This document shows positions 9,156 through 19,741 of a stretch of 64,000 bases of DNA, one piece after another. A program made the position numbers and the translations under genes. The DNA is taken from assembly GCA_016718805.1 (NCBI GenBank), contig JADKCP010000004.1, forward strand, positions 310,001 through 374,000, read 5' to 3'. The first letter of the stretch is position 1; every line of letters starts with the position of its first letter. The DNA comes from Bacteroidota bacterium (GTDB taxonomy: Bacteria; Bacteroidota; Bacteroidia; UBA4408). A model generated the notes under the pieces. That model did not search any database. It saw nothing but the letters and a program-made list of their open reading frames with translations, and had not been told where the DNA came from.

Positions 9156-12100
9156 TTAACGCATTATAGTTATTGGGCCTGTTAAATTTTCAGGATTCGC
9201 TTCATCGTGTAAATTAATTACATAATAATAGGTGCCTACCGGTAAATCCTTGCCTTTGTATTTACCATCCCATTTTTCAGTATATCCGGGCGAACTGAAT
9301 AATTTTTCACCCCACCGGTTATACACTTCTACTTCACAGTTCTTGTATGCTTCTATACCATCTATTTCCCACACATCATTTTTACCGTCACCATTGGGAG
9401 TAATACCATTGTTCACTAAAATAGTTGGCAAAACATTGATTGTTATTGAGTCGGAGTTGAAACAGCCATTTGGATTAGTTACTTTAACTACATAGGTTGT
9501 GGTAACTTTAGGAGTTGCTATAGGTGTTGCTGAAGTTGAATCGATTAACTCGATGATTGGAGACCAGATATAAGTGGCTCCCGTTGCACCTCCTGTAGCA
9601 TTGAGTTGCACAGGTGTTCCAACAATAACGGTTTGATCGGGTCCTAAATCAACATCCGGCAAAGCGTTCACATAAATAGATACTATATCAGAATCTGAAC
9701 ACAGACCATTATAGGCTACCAACAAATAATCGTTTACACCAACAACCGGATTTACCACTACAGCAGCAGTATTATCAAGCAAAGTAAGGGATGGATACTT
9801 AAACCATTTGTAGGTAGTTCCGCCATTACCAACCAATGTAATTGAATTGGTAAAACACAAAGTATCATCAGGTCCTGCGCTTGCTTGAACAACAATCAAA
9901 GAATTTACGGTATCTGTATACAAATAATTACATCCATTGGCATCAGTAATAGATACATGGTAGGTTCCCGGAATTACTCCATTAAGGTCTTCTGTAGTGG
10001 AAGCATTTATATCATCCCATAAGAAACTATAAGGTGGAACACCTCCGGATGGAGTTAAGTCTATTGATCCATCGGCTGTATTGCTACATTGTGCGCTGAT
10101 TGTAGTTGAGGTCGCGGATATTTGCAAAGGTGTATTAATAATCAAAGTAGGAGAAATTGTATCACAACCGTTAGCGTCGTTTATTGTGACAAATAAATTT
10201 CCATTAGGAATATTTGAAATGGTAGCTGTTGTATCGCCTGTGCTCCATAAGTAGGAATAAGGAATAGTTCCTCCTGAAGGTATTACACTTATAGAACCAG
10301 TACTGTCGCCAAAACAAAGCACATTGTTTATTTGCGACAAACTAAGGACAATAGGACTTGGTTCGCTAATAGCAATTTGCTGAAATCCTTTACATCCTAA
10401 ATTATCGGTTGCTTCAACAATATAATTTCCTGCACATAAGTTAGTAAGCGTAGGAGTAGTTTGATTACCTGGTGTCCATGAATAGGTATAACCCGGGTTA
10501 ACCCCACTTGCAATTGCTGTAATTGTTCCATTGCATGAATTGGCACATGTTGAATTAGAAGCGGTGTAAGTGATAGCCGGACCGGTGTTATTAGCTAAAG
10601 TAGTAGTATCAATTTGTGCACATCCATTAGCATCCGTAACAGTAGCCACATAAATTCCAGGGCATAAATTTGAAATGATAGCATTTGCAGGATTTGCAGG
10701 TGACCAAGCATAAGTATAGGGCAATTGACCACCAGTAACAGCAAGCGCTAATGTTCCATTGCATTGCCCACAATCCGGATTGGTTTTAGTAAAGGAAACT
10801 GAAACAGTTATAGCTGCACTAATGGTTACGCTACCAGTTGTAACACATCCATTTGTATCTTTTACTTGATAATTATATGAACCAGCACACAATCCTGTTA
10901 AGGAAGTACTTGTAGAACCATTGTGCAACCAGAAATAAGTGTAAGGTCCATTACCAGATAACACCGAAATAGTTGCAGTTCCGTTACAGCTGCCGGCACA
11001 AGTTTCATCTGTTTTAGAAATCGAAACAAGAGGACCGGTAGAATTGCTAATACTTACATTTTTATTCTGAAAACAGCCAGCAACATCCGTCACTGAAACC
11101 ATGTAAACTCCAGCGCATAAACTATCAGCAAAAAGTCCAACATCTCCATTGCTCCATAAAACAGAATTTGGCAAAACACCTCCTGAAGGGATAATGGTTG
11201 CACTACCATTGCAAGCACCACAACTTGCATCAACTGTATTACTGATACTAAATAATATTGGTGGTGGCTCTGCTATATTTACAGTGTTAATGGTTTTGCA
11301 TCCGGCATTATCAGTAACTGTAACATTGTATTGCCCTGCACACAACCCGGATATGGCTGCAGTAATTTGTCCCCCAGGAGACCAACTATAAGTAAAAGGG
11401 GAGTTTGCGCCACTTGCAATTGCTGTTGCTGTTCCATCGCAAGTACTATTACAATGTGCGTCGGTAAAACTGGTCGTTACACCTGGTCCGTTTGAATTAT
11501 TAACTGTAAATTGTTGCGTATAGGTACACTGGCCGGCATCTGTCATATGTAAAGTGTAAATGCCAGCAGCTAAATTGGAAATGGTAGCAGTAGAAGCTCC
11601 ACCGGGAACCCATGAATAAGTATATCCGCCTGCACCACCGCTTGGATTAACGGTTATGGAGCCATTTGATAGTCCACAACTAGGTTGAATAATACTTGAA
11701 TTGTAATTAATGATTGTTGCTGCATTGATAGTTACCGATGAAGAAAAAGTACATCCTAGTGAGTCAGTAACTGAATAGTCATAGGTTCCAGCGCATAGTC
11801 CGGTTAAGGAAGCAGTTGTTTGTCCTCCTTGCAACCATAAATAGCTATAGGGTGGAGTACCGCTTGTTACTATTAAATTCGTAGTACCATCGCATAAATT
11901 GTTACAGGTTTCATTGGTAAAGTTTGCAGTAACTTGCGGAGCTGCTGTATTACTAATATTGATATTAAGTGCTGCCTTACATTCAGAAAAATCTTTCATA
12001 AAGACCGAATACAAACCTGCACATAAATTAGCCGCAAAGGCGCCCGTATCGCCACTACTCCAAAAAATAGTATAAGGCAAGGTTCCGCCGTTTGGAAGCA

Positions 12101-15100
12101 CAGAAGCTGATCCGTCGCAATTTCCACAACTAGCGTTTGTAGTATTAGAAATACCAAATACCAATGGTGTGGGTTCATTAATAGTTACAGAAGAAGTACT
12201 TTTACAATTGTTTGCATCATTTACAGTAATGAAATAAGTTCCTGCGCAAAGACCATAAACAGTATCACTATTTTGACCTGTATTCCATTGAAAGCTATAA
12301 GGAGGAGTACCACCAAAAGAAGCTATAAAACCACCTCCGTCACAATTTCCAAAACAAGTAGCATCGTTCTTTGTATGTGAAAGTGTTGGTGCATTTGTAT
12401 TGTTTAAGGGAATCGCTACTAGGTTGCTACATCCATTACTATCCGTAATAGCTACAGTATAAACGCCTGCACACAGAGAATTAAGAGTAGCGCTCGTTTG
12501 ACTGTTATTCCATGAATAAACATAAGGAGCAGTTCCACCGGTTGGGTTCAAGGTAATGGATCCATCACATACACCGCAAGCAGCATTTGTAAATGTGTAG
12601 CCTGAATTAAATGGAGCAGGTTCAAGTATAATTACTGAAGAAACTCTTTTACATCCATTAGCATCAATAATTTCAAAATCGTAGGTTCCGCTGCATAAAC
12701 CACTTACGCTATTTGTTGTTGCCCCCGTTTGAAGCCAGAAATAGGTATATGGAGCTAATCCTCCAATTGGTGTAATCGTTGCTGCGCCATTGCATACACC
12801 ATTACAAGTAACATCTGTTTTAACTATAATTTCTGAACTTGGACCTGTTGAGTTCGAAATGTTAACATTGCTCACTGAGAAACAACCAGTGTTGTCGGTA
12901 ACACGCACAGAATAAGTCCCAGCACATAATGAATTAACTGAAAACGAAGATTGATTTACACTCCATAAATAGGTGTAACTTCCCGATCCTCCTGCTCCAC
13001 TAACGCTAGCTGTACCATCGCATAGTCCACAAGTTGCATTGGTAGAAGTTGTGATAGCTTGAACTTGAGTTGGTTCTACTATTTGAATCGTTTCAAAAAC
13101 GACACAACCTTGTGCATCTGTAATTTTTGGGAAATAAGTGCCAGGACAAAGGTTCGTAATACTATCGGTGCTTAATCCTCCCGGAGTCCATAAATAAGTA
13201 TATGGTGCTGTACCCCCTGAAGGAGAAACCGAGGCAACACCATCGCAAAGACCGAAACAACTTACGTTTAAGGAAAGTTTATTGGCCGAAAAAGAAGTAG
13301 TACTTAATGGAACGCTGTTATTGACCGAACAACCTCTACTATCAGTAATGGTTACAGTATACAAGTTCGCTGCTAAATTTGTTAATGTATCGTTGATGGA
13401 ACTAACCGGGGTCCATTGGTAAGAATAACCCGGAGTACCTCCTGTTGCAACAATTATGATGCTTCCATTACTTTGATTACAAGTTGGGGCTGTTGTTACA
13501 AAGTTAGAAGTGATTGCTGTAGGCTCGTTAATAATTGCTGTTTGAGTAACCGAGCAATTATTAGAATCGTTAACTGTAAGCACATAGGTTCCTGCACACA
13601 AATTACTTAATCCAGCAGTGCTAACATTGCCCGGCGACCATAAATATGTAAACGGAGGTGTTCCACCTAAAGTAATGGAGGTAGCTGAACCATCACATTT
13701 TCCGAAACAACTAATGTCAACCGTATTGATGTTTGCATTTAATAATCCGGGTTCGGTAATAGTTACAGGAACAGAAATAAAGCAACCTGTATTATCCGTA
13801 ATAGTAACTGCATAATTTCCGGCACACAAAGAACTTACCGAATCAATACTGCTGCTTACACCAATCCAACTAAAAGTATAAGGTGAAGTGCCACCAGATG
13901 GATGCACCACAGCATAACCGTTGCATTGTCCAAAGCATTTAATTTGGTTTATATTTAAATTACTTACAATAGCCGCAGGTTGTAGAATTATAATTGATGC
14001 TGTACTAACACAATTTCGGCTATCAGTTACCGTTACAGTATATGTGCCGGCACATAAATTTCCTACATTGGCCAAGGTATCACTAGGGCTACTCGACCAT
14101 GAATATCGATAAGGTGCTGTACCACCAGTTGGGACTACGGCTGCAGAACCATTACAAACTCCATTGCAAGTTAAGTCTACATGCGATTGCGCTATGGATA
14201 TGGCAGGAGGATTGGCGATGTTAAATGAAAAAGGAGCATTACAATTGTTTGAATCAGTAATGGTTACATTGTAAGTTCCAACTGCAAGACCTGAAACAGA
14301 AGAAGTTGTTGCTCCAATAGGAGGATTCCAAGAGTATGTAAAGTTTCCAGTGCCACCAGAAGGGAATAGTAAAATTTGTCCATCTGATAGACCGTTACAA
14401 CTGATATTAATTGTAGAATCATTGGCTGCAATAGCTGTTGGTTCAGTAATTACAACTTGACTTACAAAGATACATCCACTGGCATCAGTAGTTTGCAAAT
14501 TGTATGTACCTGCACATAAATTCGAATTGGTTGGTGTGCCTGTTGGTCCTGAAGGTAGCCATGAGTAGGTGTAAGGTAAGGTTCCTCCTGAAACTGTAAC
14601 CGTTACTGTTCCATTGCAAAGAGCATTACATGTGGCATTTGTAATCAGCGCAGTATCATCATCGGGCCCTGAATTGTTGCTTAGTGCTAGCGAAAATGAC
14701 TTTTGACAGTTATTCACATCACTCACAAAAACAGTATATAATCCAGCGCATAAATTGCTAGCAATTTGACCGGTTTGTAAAGGAGCTGTAGGAGTCCATG
14801 AATAGGTATAAGGACTTCCGGAACCACCTGAAGGAAAGACAGCCAATGCTCCATCGCACGCACCACAATTAGCAGGAGTAGCACCTGACACAATAGTAAT
14901 AACAGGTGGATCTGTTAAGATTAAACTTTGTGATACACTACAGCCACTGCTATCGGTAACAAATACTGTGATAGTTCCTGCACATACAGCACTTATACTT
15001 TGAGTTAATTGCGCACCCGGAGACCAAGAATAAGAATACACACCGCTACCTCCACTTGGAGCTGCTGTTGCAGTACCGTTACAAGTAGCAGTACAAGTTG

Positions 15101-18100
15101 GATTTACACTACTGGCGTTGGCAACAAGTTGTTGGGGCTCAATAATGGTAACTGATTGTGAAGTTACACATCCATTTAAATCTGTTACAAAAACAGTATA
15201 AGTTCCTGCACATAAATTAGTGATACTTTGTGAGCTAAGTGCATTTATTGACCATGAATAAGTGTAGGGTGCTGTACCACCAGTTGGTGTTGCCGTTGCT
15301 GTTCCGTCACATGCTCCTTTACAAGTTGGTGCTGTAAAACTAGTTGCTACTGATATAAGACTTGGTTCGGTAATAGTTACTGATTTCAAAACAGTACAAG
15401 TATTATTATCTGTAACAGTTACTGAATAGGTTCCGGCACATAAATTAGCAACGGCCGGTGTAGTACTATTCCCAGGCGACCATAAATAAGTATAAGGTGG
15501 TGTCCCTCCAGTTACTACAACATCAACAGATCCATCGCAAGAAGCATTACACGAATTAGGTGTAAAAGAGGGTGTAGCATCAAGCAAAGCTGGTTCTGTA
15601 ATGGTAGCACTTGCCGATATAACACAACCATTGGCATCGGTAACGTTTAATGAATAGATAGCTGGGCACAATAAAGCAATTGATGGCAAGGTAGGTCCGT
15701 TGCTCCAAGCATAGGTATATGGTAAGGTTCCACCGCTTACTACTCCTGTTATTTGACCATTACATAAACCGTTACATGTAACATTCGTTTTATTCATTGT
15801 TAGAATAAGGGCTGCCGGTTCTGCAATATTCAAAGTATCGAACTTTGTACAACCATTACTATCGGTTATTTTAACAATGTAAGTACCTACACATAAATTC
15901 GAAATTGAAGCAGCGGTTGCTCCTGTTGACCAAGAAAATGTGTAAATTCCGGATCCGCCTGTTGGTGCCAATGTAATACTACCATTGCATTGACCTCCAC
16001 AAGGAGCATTTACTATGGTTGAATTAGATAAAATTGGTGCCGGTTCAACAACGGTATCATTCAGCACCGTTTTACAACCATTAGCATCAGTTATTCGTAC
16101 CGAATATGGACCTGCACATAAATTGGAAATTGAAGTACCCGTTGAATTTCCAGGTGTCCATAAATAAGTAAAAGGACCAATACCAACCGGAGGATTGGTA
16201 GCAATAGCGCCATCACAAGAGCCCGGGCAAGTAGCATTGGTAATAGTTGAAGTAGCAGTAGGACCCGCAGCATCGTTAACTGCTATAGTGAATTCCTTTG
16301 AACATGAAACATTATCGGTAATAGTAACTGTGTAACTTCCTGCAGCCAAGTTTGAAACACTTGATGAACTGCTCGATAGTGGAGCTCCCCAAGAATAGGT
16401 GTAGGGTCCAGTTCCGCCACTAGCAGCCAACGTAATAGAACCATTATTTAATAAACATTGCGATTGAACTACCACTTCATTTGCAAGAATCGGAGCGGGT
16501 TCTAAGACAGTAAAATTGCTCAATTTAATACAGCCATTATTGTCGGTAACAGTTACGGTTTGTGGTCCAGCACATAATCCAGTTACAGCATTGGTTGTTT
16601 GCCCGGCTGCTCCCCAAGATAAAGTATAGGGTGGAGTACCGCCTGAAGGTATTGTAACAGCACTACCATTGCAGCTACCGGCACAATCAGAATTAGTTAC
16701 ATTCACTAAATTATTTAATACCGGGGGATCGTTGAAAGTAATGGAAGAAACACTGAAACATCCGTTTTGATCGGTAACACGCACCGAATCAGTTCCTGCA
16801 CAAAGTCCATTTACAGTTTGCGTTGTTGCTCCACTTGGAAACCATAAAAATGTATACGGTTGTTGTCCTCCGCTAGCGTTAGCTGTGGCAGAACCATCGC
16901 AAGCACCGGCACACAAAGCATTGGTTGCAGAACTGGTAATTTGAATAATAACAACAGGGTCGATCGTTACATTCGTATTAACAGTACAGTTTTTTGCATC
17001 GGTAACTACCACTGAATAATTTCCAATACAAAGGCCAGTAGCAAGTGCACTCGTTTGACCATTCGACCAAGAATAAGTGTAAGGACTAGCACCACCAACC
17101 GGTGTTACTGATGCAGTACCTGTACAAATACCACAACTAGATGTGGTACTGGCCAAGGAAATAGTTAATAATGGAGGTTGGGTAATAGTAACTGTGGCAC
17201 TAGCAGTACAGCCTTTATTATCGCTCACAAAAACTGTATATACTCCGGGACAAAGATTGGTAATTGTTGCACCCAATTGACCATTGCTCCATGAATAAGT
17301 ATAGGGAGAATTTCCACCAACTGCCGTTGCTGTTGCTTGACCATCACACACACCGTTACATGAGGGTTCTGTTGGGGTTGTTGTAACTGTTAGCGGTAAA
17401 GGAGCAGAAACAGTAACCGAACCACTGACTGTACAATTATTAAAATCACGAATAGTGTAAGCATAATTTCCAACACACAAATTTGCTAGCCCTGAAGTTG
17501 TTTGACTACCGGGTGTCCATAAAAAAGTGTAAGGAGCAGTACCTCCTGTTGGTGCTAAGCTTGATGTACCATCGCAACTGCCTGCACAACTTACATCTGT
17601 TTGTGAAGAATTAGCAACAAGTGCATTAGGTTGTGTAATTGTGACATTTGTTTGTGTAGTACAATTGTTTGCATCGGTCACAAAAAGCGTGTAAGTACCG
17701 ATACATAAATTTGAAATTGATGAGGCTAAGACTCCAGTGTTCCATGAAAAAGTATAAGGAGCAGTTCCCCCCGTTGTAGTGGCTACTGCCGAACCGTTGC
17801 ATAAACCAAAACAGGTAATCTGTGTAGCGTTTATTGTTACGTTCAATGCATTGGGTTGGTTTACAGTAATACTTTGTTGAATTTGACAATTATTTGAATC
17901 GGTTACAAAAACAGTATATGTTCCGGCACATAGGTTAGTAAGGTTTGTTGAAGAAGAACTTAAAGGTGCTGCCCAAGAATATACATAAGGTGATTTCCCA
18001 CCGCTTGCAGAAACAGTAATTGAACCATCACAAACAGCGTTGCAACTTGCATCGGTTTTTGTAACGTTTACAGTAAGTGCAGGAGGTTGGACAATAACTA

Positions 18101-19502
18101 CACTATCATTTTTAACACAACCCAATATATCCGTAATTTGAACCTTGTAGGTACCTGGGCATAGGTTAACTTGAGGATTTGTAGAACCTCCCGGAGTCCA
18201 AACAATGGTGTAGGTACCGGCTCCACCTGTAGGCGCTACACTTGCTTGTCCGTTGCAAACAGCATTACAAGTAATGTCTGTTTTTGTGATGTTACTCAAC
18301 AATGGAGTTGGCTGATTAAGACTGGTGCTAAAACTTTTTGAACAGCCTTGATTGTCGGTTACTACTACACTAACTGTTCCACCACATAACAAACTATCGG
18401 TTTGACCGGTTTGTCCATTGCCCCACAAATAAGTATACGGTGGAGTACCTCCAAGCGGATTAGCCTTTACTTTTCCATTGCAATCGCCAAAACATTTAGG
18501 TTGTGTTTTAGTATAGTTGGGAATAATGATAGGCGGTGGATCGTTAACGATAACAAACTGGTTGAGTACATCGCCATTGCTGATATTGGTAACAGTTAAA
18601 ATGTATGTACCTGCTGGTACATTCGTCATTGGATTTCCAAAGAAATTACTGTTCCCATCAGTTAGTAAATAAGTGTAATTCCCGGGAGTACTAGTTATGA
18701 CTGAATCAACTTCTACAATTGCATTTGAATCACCATTACATTTTGGTGGAGTAACTGTTAAACGAATACTATCAATGGAAGTAATACCAGGAAGATTTCC
18801 TTTTGTATAATCAAGTACTCTTGCAGAACTACTTTTTATTTTAAATGTTGGACTTCCTTGCAATGTGGCACTTTTTTGCTGAACTATACTTGAAGTTCCA
18901 AGGTCAAGTGAACCACTTGCATTGGGTGTAATTTTAAATGCGCTAGTTTGAACGAATTTATCAGCTGTAAAAAGCTTTCCGGCTTTGAGGTAAATACTTT
19001 TTGTAAGTGGTAAAAGTAAATGGTCGCTCAAGGTCCAGGTAGTATTCGGGCCGTTCAAAATAATATTGCCGCTCATCCATTTTGAAGCAGAAAAAATGGT
19101 TTCATTTCCGGCAATGGAAGTAAATTCAATATCACCTAAAAAATAATTTTCAATAAATTTAGAAAATCGCAAGGAACCATTAATGTGCAAAACTGATGTT
19201 GCGGAACCATGAAACTCAGCAAAAGGAATATCGGATAAACAGGTAAAATTTTTGCAATTAGCGGAACCTATTATGTGCACTTTTTGAGCACGCAAGGAGA
19301 ATGAATTTTCATCAAAAAAAACATTGTCAGCCTGGGTTGGAATTTTGTTACATGTTTGTCCACCGCTCGAATACGACCAATGCGCAGGGTCGTTCCAGTT
19401 TCCTGAATTAGAAATCCAAAATAAGTCGGTGGCATGTGTTTTTTCCGAATAAACTATTGAAAAAAACAATATGGTAAGGCAGAGTGTAACTATTTTTTTC
19501 AC
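9156..19502 (-). CDS. Giant SprB-repeat adhesin with type B T9SS sorting domain
   Basis: This is a cell-surface protein of about 3448 residues, likely an adhesin used in gliding, attachment or aggregation. The GTG at 19502 (VKKIVTLCLTILFFS) gives the most natural signal peptide; a TTG at 19508 is the alternative. The N-terminal 300 residues begin with a DLFWISNSGNWNDPAHWS segment and a beta-rich domain. From about residue 325 to 3200 come about 38 tandem SprB-type repeats of roughly 75 residues, with core TC..xC(D/N)G..., GGT.PYTYSW..., NLCAGTYTVTVTD..GC. Two Ig/PKD-like domains follow (one with SAGPDDTLC, one with VDLGPDQTVIVGT). The protein ends in a CHU_C/gliding-motility sorting domain (NNGITPNGDGKNDVWEI, VEVYNRWGEKLF, GKDLPVGTYYYVI). 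The downstream PorP/SprF gene is its probable partner. No frame interruption was seen despite the repeats. Confidence 0.93.
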   Translation of the reverse strand: MKKIVTLCLTILFFSIVYSEKTHATDLFWISNSGNWNDPAHWSYSSGGQTCNKIPTQADNVFFDENSFSLRAQKVHIIGSANCKNFTCLSDIPFAEFHGSATSVLHINGSLRFSKFIENYFLGDIEFTSIAGNETIFSASKWMSGNIILNGPNTTWTLSDHLLLPLTKSIYLKAGKLFTADKFVQTSAFKITPNASGSLDLGTSSIVQQKSATLQGSPTFKIKSSSARVLDYTKGNLPGITSIDSIRLTVTPPKCNGDSNAIVEVDSVITSTPGNYTYLLTDGNSNFFGNPMTNVPAGTYILTVTNISNGDVLNQFVIVNDPPPIIIPNYTKTQPKCFGDCNGKVKANPLGGTPPYTYLWGNGQTGQTDSLLCGGTVSVVVTDNQGCSKSFSTSLNQPTPLLSNITKTDITCNAVCNGQASVAPTGGAGTYTIVWTPGGSTNPQVNLCPGTYKVQITDILGCVKNDSVVIVQPPALTVNVTKTDASCNAVCDGSITVSASGGKSPYVYSWAAPLSSSSTNLTNLCAGTYTVFVTDSNNCQIQQSITVNQPNALNVTINATQITCFGLCNGSAVATTTGGTAPYTFSWNTGVLASSISNLCIGTYTLFVTDANNCTTQTNVTITQPNALVANSSQTDVSCAGSCDGTSSLAPTGGTAPYTFLWTPGSQTTSGLANLCVGNYAYTIRDFNNCTVSGSVTVSAPLPLTVTTTPTEPSCNGVCDGQATATAVGGNSPYTYSWSNGQLGATITNLCPGVYTVFVSDNKGCTASATVTITQPPLLTISLASTTSSCGICTGTASVTPVGGASPYTYSWSNGQTSALATGLCIGNYSVVVTDAKNCTVNTNVTIDPVVIIQITSSATNALCAGACDGSATANASGGQQPYTFLWFPSGATTQTVNGLCAGTDSVRVTDQNGCFSVSSITFNDPPVLNNLVNVTNSDCAGSCNGSAVTIPSGGTPPYTLSWGAAGQTTNAVTGLCAGPQTVTVTDNNGCIKLSNFTVLEPAPILANEVVVQSQCLLNNGSITLAASGGTGPYTYSWGAPLSSSSSSVSNLAAGSYTVTITDNVSCSKEFTIAVNDAAGPTATSTITNATCPGSCDGAIATNPPVGIGPFTYLWTPGNSTGTSISNLCAGPYSVRITDANGCKTVLNDTVVEPAPILSNSTIVNAPCGGQCNGSITLAPTGGSGIYTFSWSTGATAASISNLCVGTYIVKITDSNGCTKFDTLNIAEPAALILTMNKTNVTCNGLCNGQITGVVSGGTLPYTYAWSNGPTLPSIALLCPAIYSLNVTDANGCVISASATITEPALLDATPSFTPNSCNASCDGSVDVVVTGGTPPYTYLWSPGNSTTPAVANLCAGTYSVTVTDNNTCTVLKSVTITEPSLISVATSFTAPTCKGACDGTATATPTGGTAPYTYSWSINALSSQSITNLCAGTYTVFVTDLNGCVTSQSVTIIEPQQLVANASSVNPTCTATCNGTATAAPSGGSGVYSYSWSPGAQLTQSISAVCAGTITVFVTDSSGCSVSQSLILTDPPVITIVSGATPANCGACDGALAVFPSGGSGSPYTYSWTPTAPLQTGQIASNLCAGLYTVFVSDVNNCQKSFSLALSNNSGPDDDTALITNATCNALCNGTVTVTVSGGTLPYTYSWLPSGPTGTPTNSNLCAGTYNLQTTDASGCIFVSQVVITEPTAIAANDSTINISCNGLSDGQILLFPSGGTGNFTYSWNPPIGATTSSVSGLAVGTYNVTITDSNNCNAPFSFNIANPPAISIAQSHVDLTCNGVCNGSAAVVPTGGTAPYRYSWSSSPSDTLANVGNLCAGTYTVTVTDSRNCVSTASIIILQPAAIVSNLNINQIKCFGQCNGYAVVHPSGGTSPYTFSWIGVSSSIDSVSSLCAGNYAVTITDNTGCFISVPVTITEPGLLNANINTVDISCFGKCDGSATSITLGGTPPFTYLWSPGNVSTAGLSNLCAGTYVLTVNDSNNCSVTQTAIINEPTAITSNFVTTAPTCNQSNGSIIIVATGGTPGYSYQWTPVSSINDTLTNLAANLYTVTITDSRGCSVNNSVPLSTTSFSANKLSLNVSCFGLCDGVASVSPSGGTAPYTYLWTPGGLSTDSITNLCPGTYFPKITDAQGCVVFETIQIVEPTQVQAITTSTNATCGLCDGTASVSGAGGSGSYTYLWSVNQSSFSVNSLCAGTYSVRVTDNTGCFSVSNVNISNSTGPSSEIIVKTDVTCNGVCNGAATITPIGGLAPYTYFWLQTGATTNSVSGLCSGTYDFEIIDANGCKRVSSVIILEPAPFNSGYTFTNAACGVCDGSITLNPTGGTAPYVYSWNNSQTSATLNSLCAGVYTVAITDSNGCSNLVAIPLNNTNAPTLSHTKNDATCFGNCDGGGFIASFGGTPPYSFQWNTGQNSDTVYGLCAGTYFITVNDANNCKSTSSVTINEPTPLVFGISNTTNASCGNCDGSASVLPNGGTLPYTIFWSSGDTGAFAANLCAGLYSVFMKDFSECKAALNINISNTAAPQVTANFTNETCNNLCDGTTNLIVTSGTPPYSYLWLQGGQTTASLTGLCAGTYDYSVTDSLGCTFSSSVTINAATIINYNSSIIQPSCGLSNGSITVNPSGGAGGYTYSWVPGGASTATISNLAAGIYTLHMTDAGQCTYTQQFTVNNSNGPGVTTSFTDAHCNSTCDGTATAIASGANSPFTYSWSPGGQITAAISGLCAGQYNVTVTDNAGCKTINTVNIAEPPPILFSISNTVDASCGACNGSATIIPSGGVLPNSVLWSNGDVGLFADSLCAGVYMVSVTDVAGCFQNKNVSISNSTGPLVSISKTDETCAGSCNGTATISVLSGNGPYTYFWLHNGSTSTSLTGLCAGSYNYQVKDTNGCVTTGSVTISAAITVSVSFTKTNPDCGQCNGTLALAVTGGQLPYTYAWSPANPANAIISNLCPGIYVATVTDANGCAQIDTTTLANNTGPAITYTASNSTCANSCNGTITAIASGVNPGYTYSWTPGNQTTPTLTNLCAGNYIVEATDNLGCKGFQQIAISEPSPIVLSLSQINNVLCFGDSTGSISVIPSGGTIPYSYLWSTGDTTATISNIPNGNLFVTINDANGCDTISPTLIINTPLQISATSTTISAQCSNTADGSIDLTPSGGVPPYSFLWDDINASTTEDLNGVIPGTYHVSITDANGCNYLYTDTVNSLIVVQASAGPDDTLCFTNSITLVGNGGTTYKWFKYPSLTLLDNTAAVVVNPVVGVNDYLLVAYNGLCSDSDIVSIYVNALPDVDLGPDQTVIVGTPVQLNATGGATGATYIWSPIIELIDSTSATPIATPKVTTTYVVKVTNPNGCFNSDSITINVLPTILVNNGITPNGDGKNDVWEIDGIEAYKNCEVEVYNRWGEKLFSSPGYTEKWDGKYKGKDLPVGTYYYVINLHDEANPENLTGPITIMR
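9905..18530 (-). repeat. Tandem array of about 38 SprB-type coding repeats
   Basis: The central part of the giant adhesin is made of diverged in-frame units of about 225 bases (about 75 residues). Nearly every unit has GG(T/S)xPYTYxW and a VTDxxGC end. In 32 units a C(x2-3)C(D/N)G start is matched by a Cys in the LCxG turn. Six units lack both of these extra cysteines. The array boundaries are approximate; a degenerate unit without the cysteine pattern precedes it. Confidence 0.88.
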
Positions 19503-19741
19503 AGACAAAGAATTGTAGTTAGACGAAAATATCTAAAAATAAGCTGATAAAAACCTTGAATAAAGATAGTTATAAACAGTACATGTTTTAAAAGTATTCG
19601 ACAAACAACAAATGCTCCGCTTCACCTGATTGGAGAGCGTATTGAATGGAAAAAAATTGGGTGTGAAAGAGAAATTTTACTACCTGTACCGACAGCATTA
19701 ATTTTTATTTAAAGTTAGTGTGAAGTAAAAAAGAATAAATT

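Noticed and set aside
8649..14112. Several plus-strand open frames of 60-90 codons antisense to the PorP/SprF and adhesin genes.
   Set aside because: They are by-products of the strongly biased coding sequence on the other strand; none has a recognisable protein pattern.
9905..18530. Long periodic array that might be taken for CRISPR or a satellite.
   Set aside because: The period is about 225 bases, the units are diverged and all lie in one open reading frame with SprB-type protein features.
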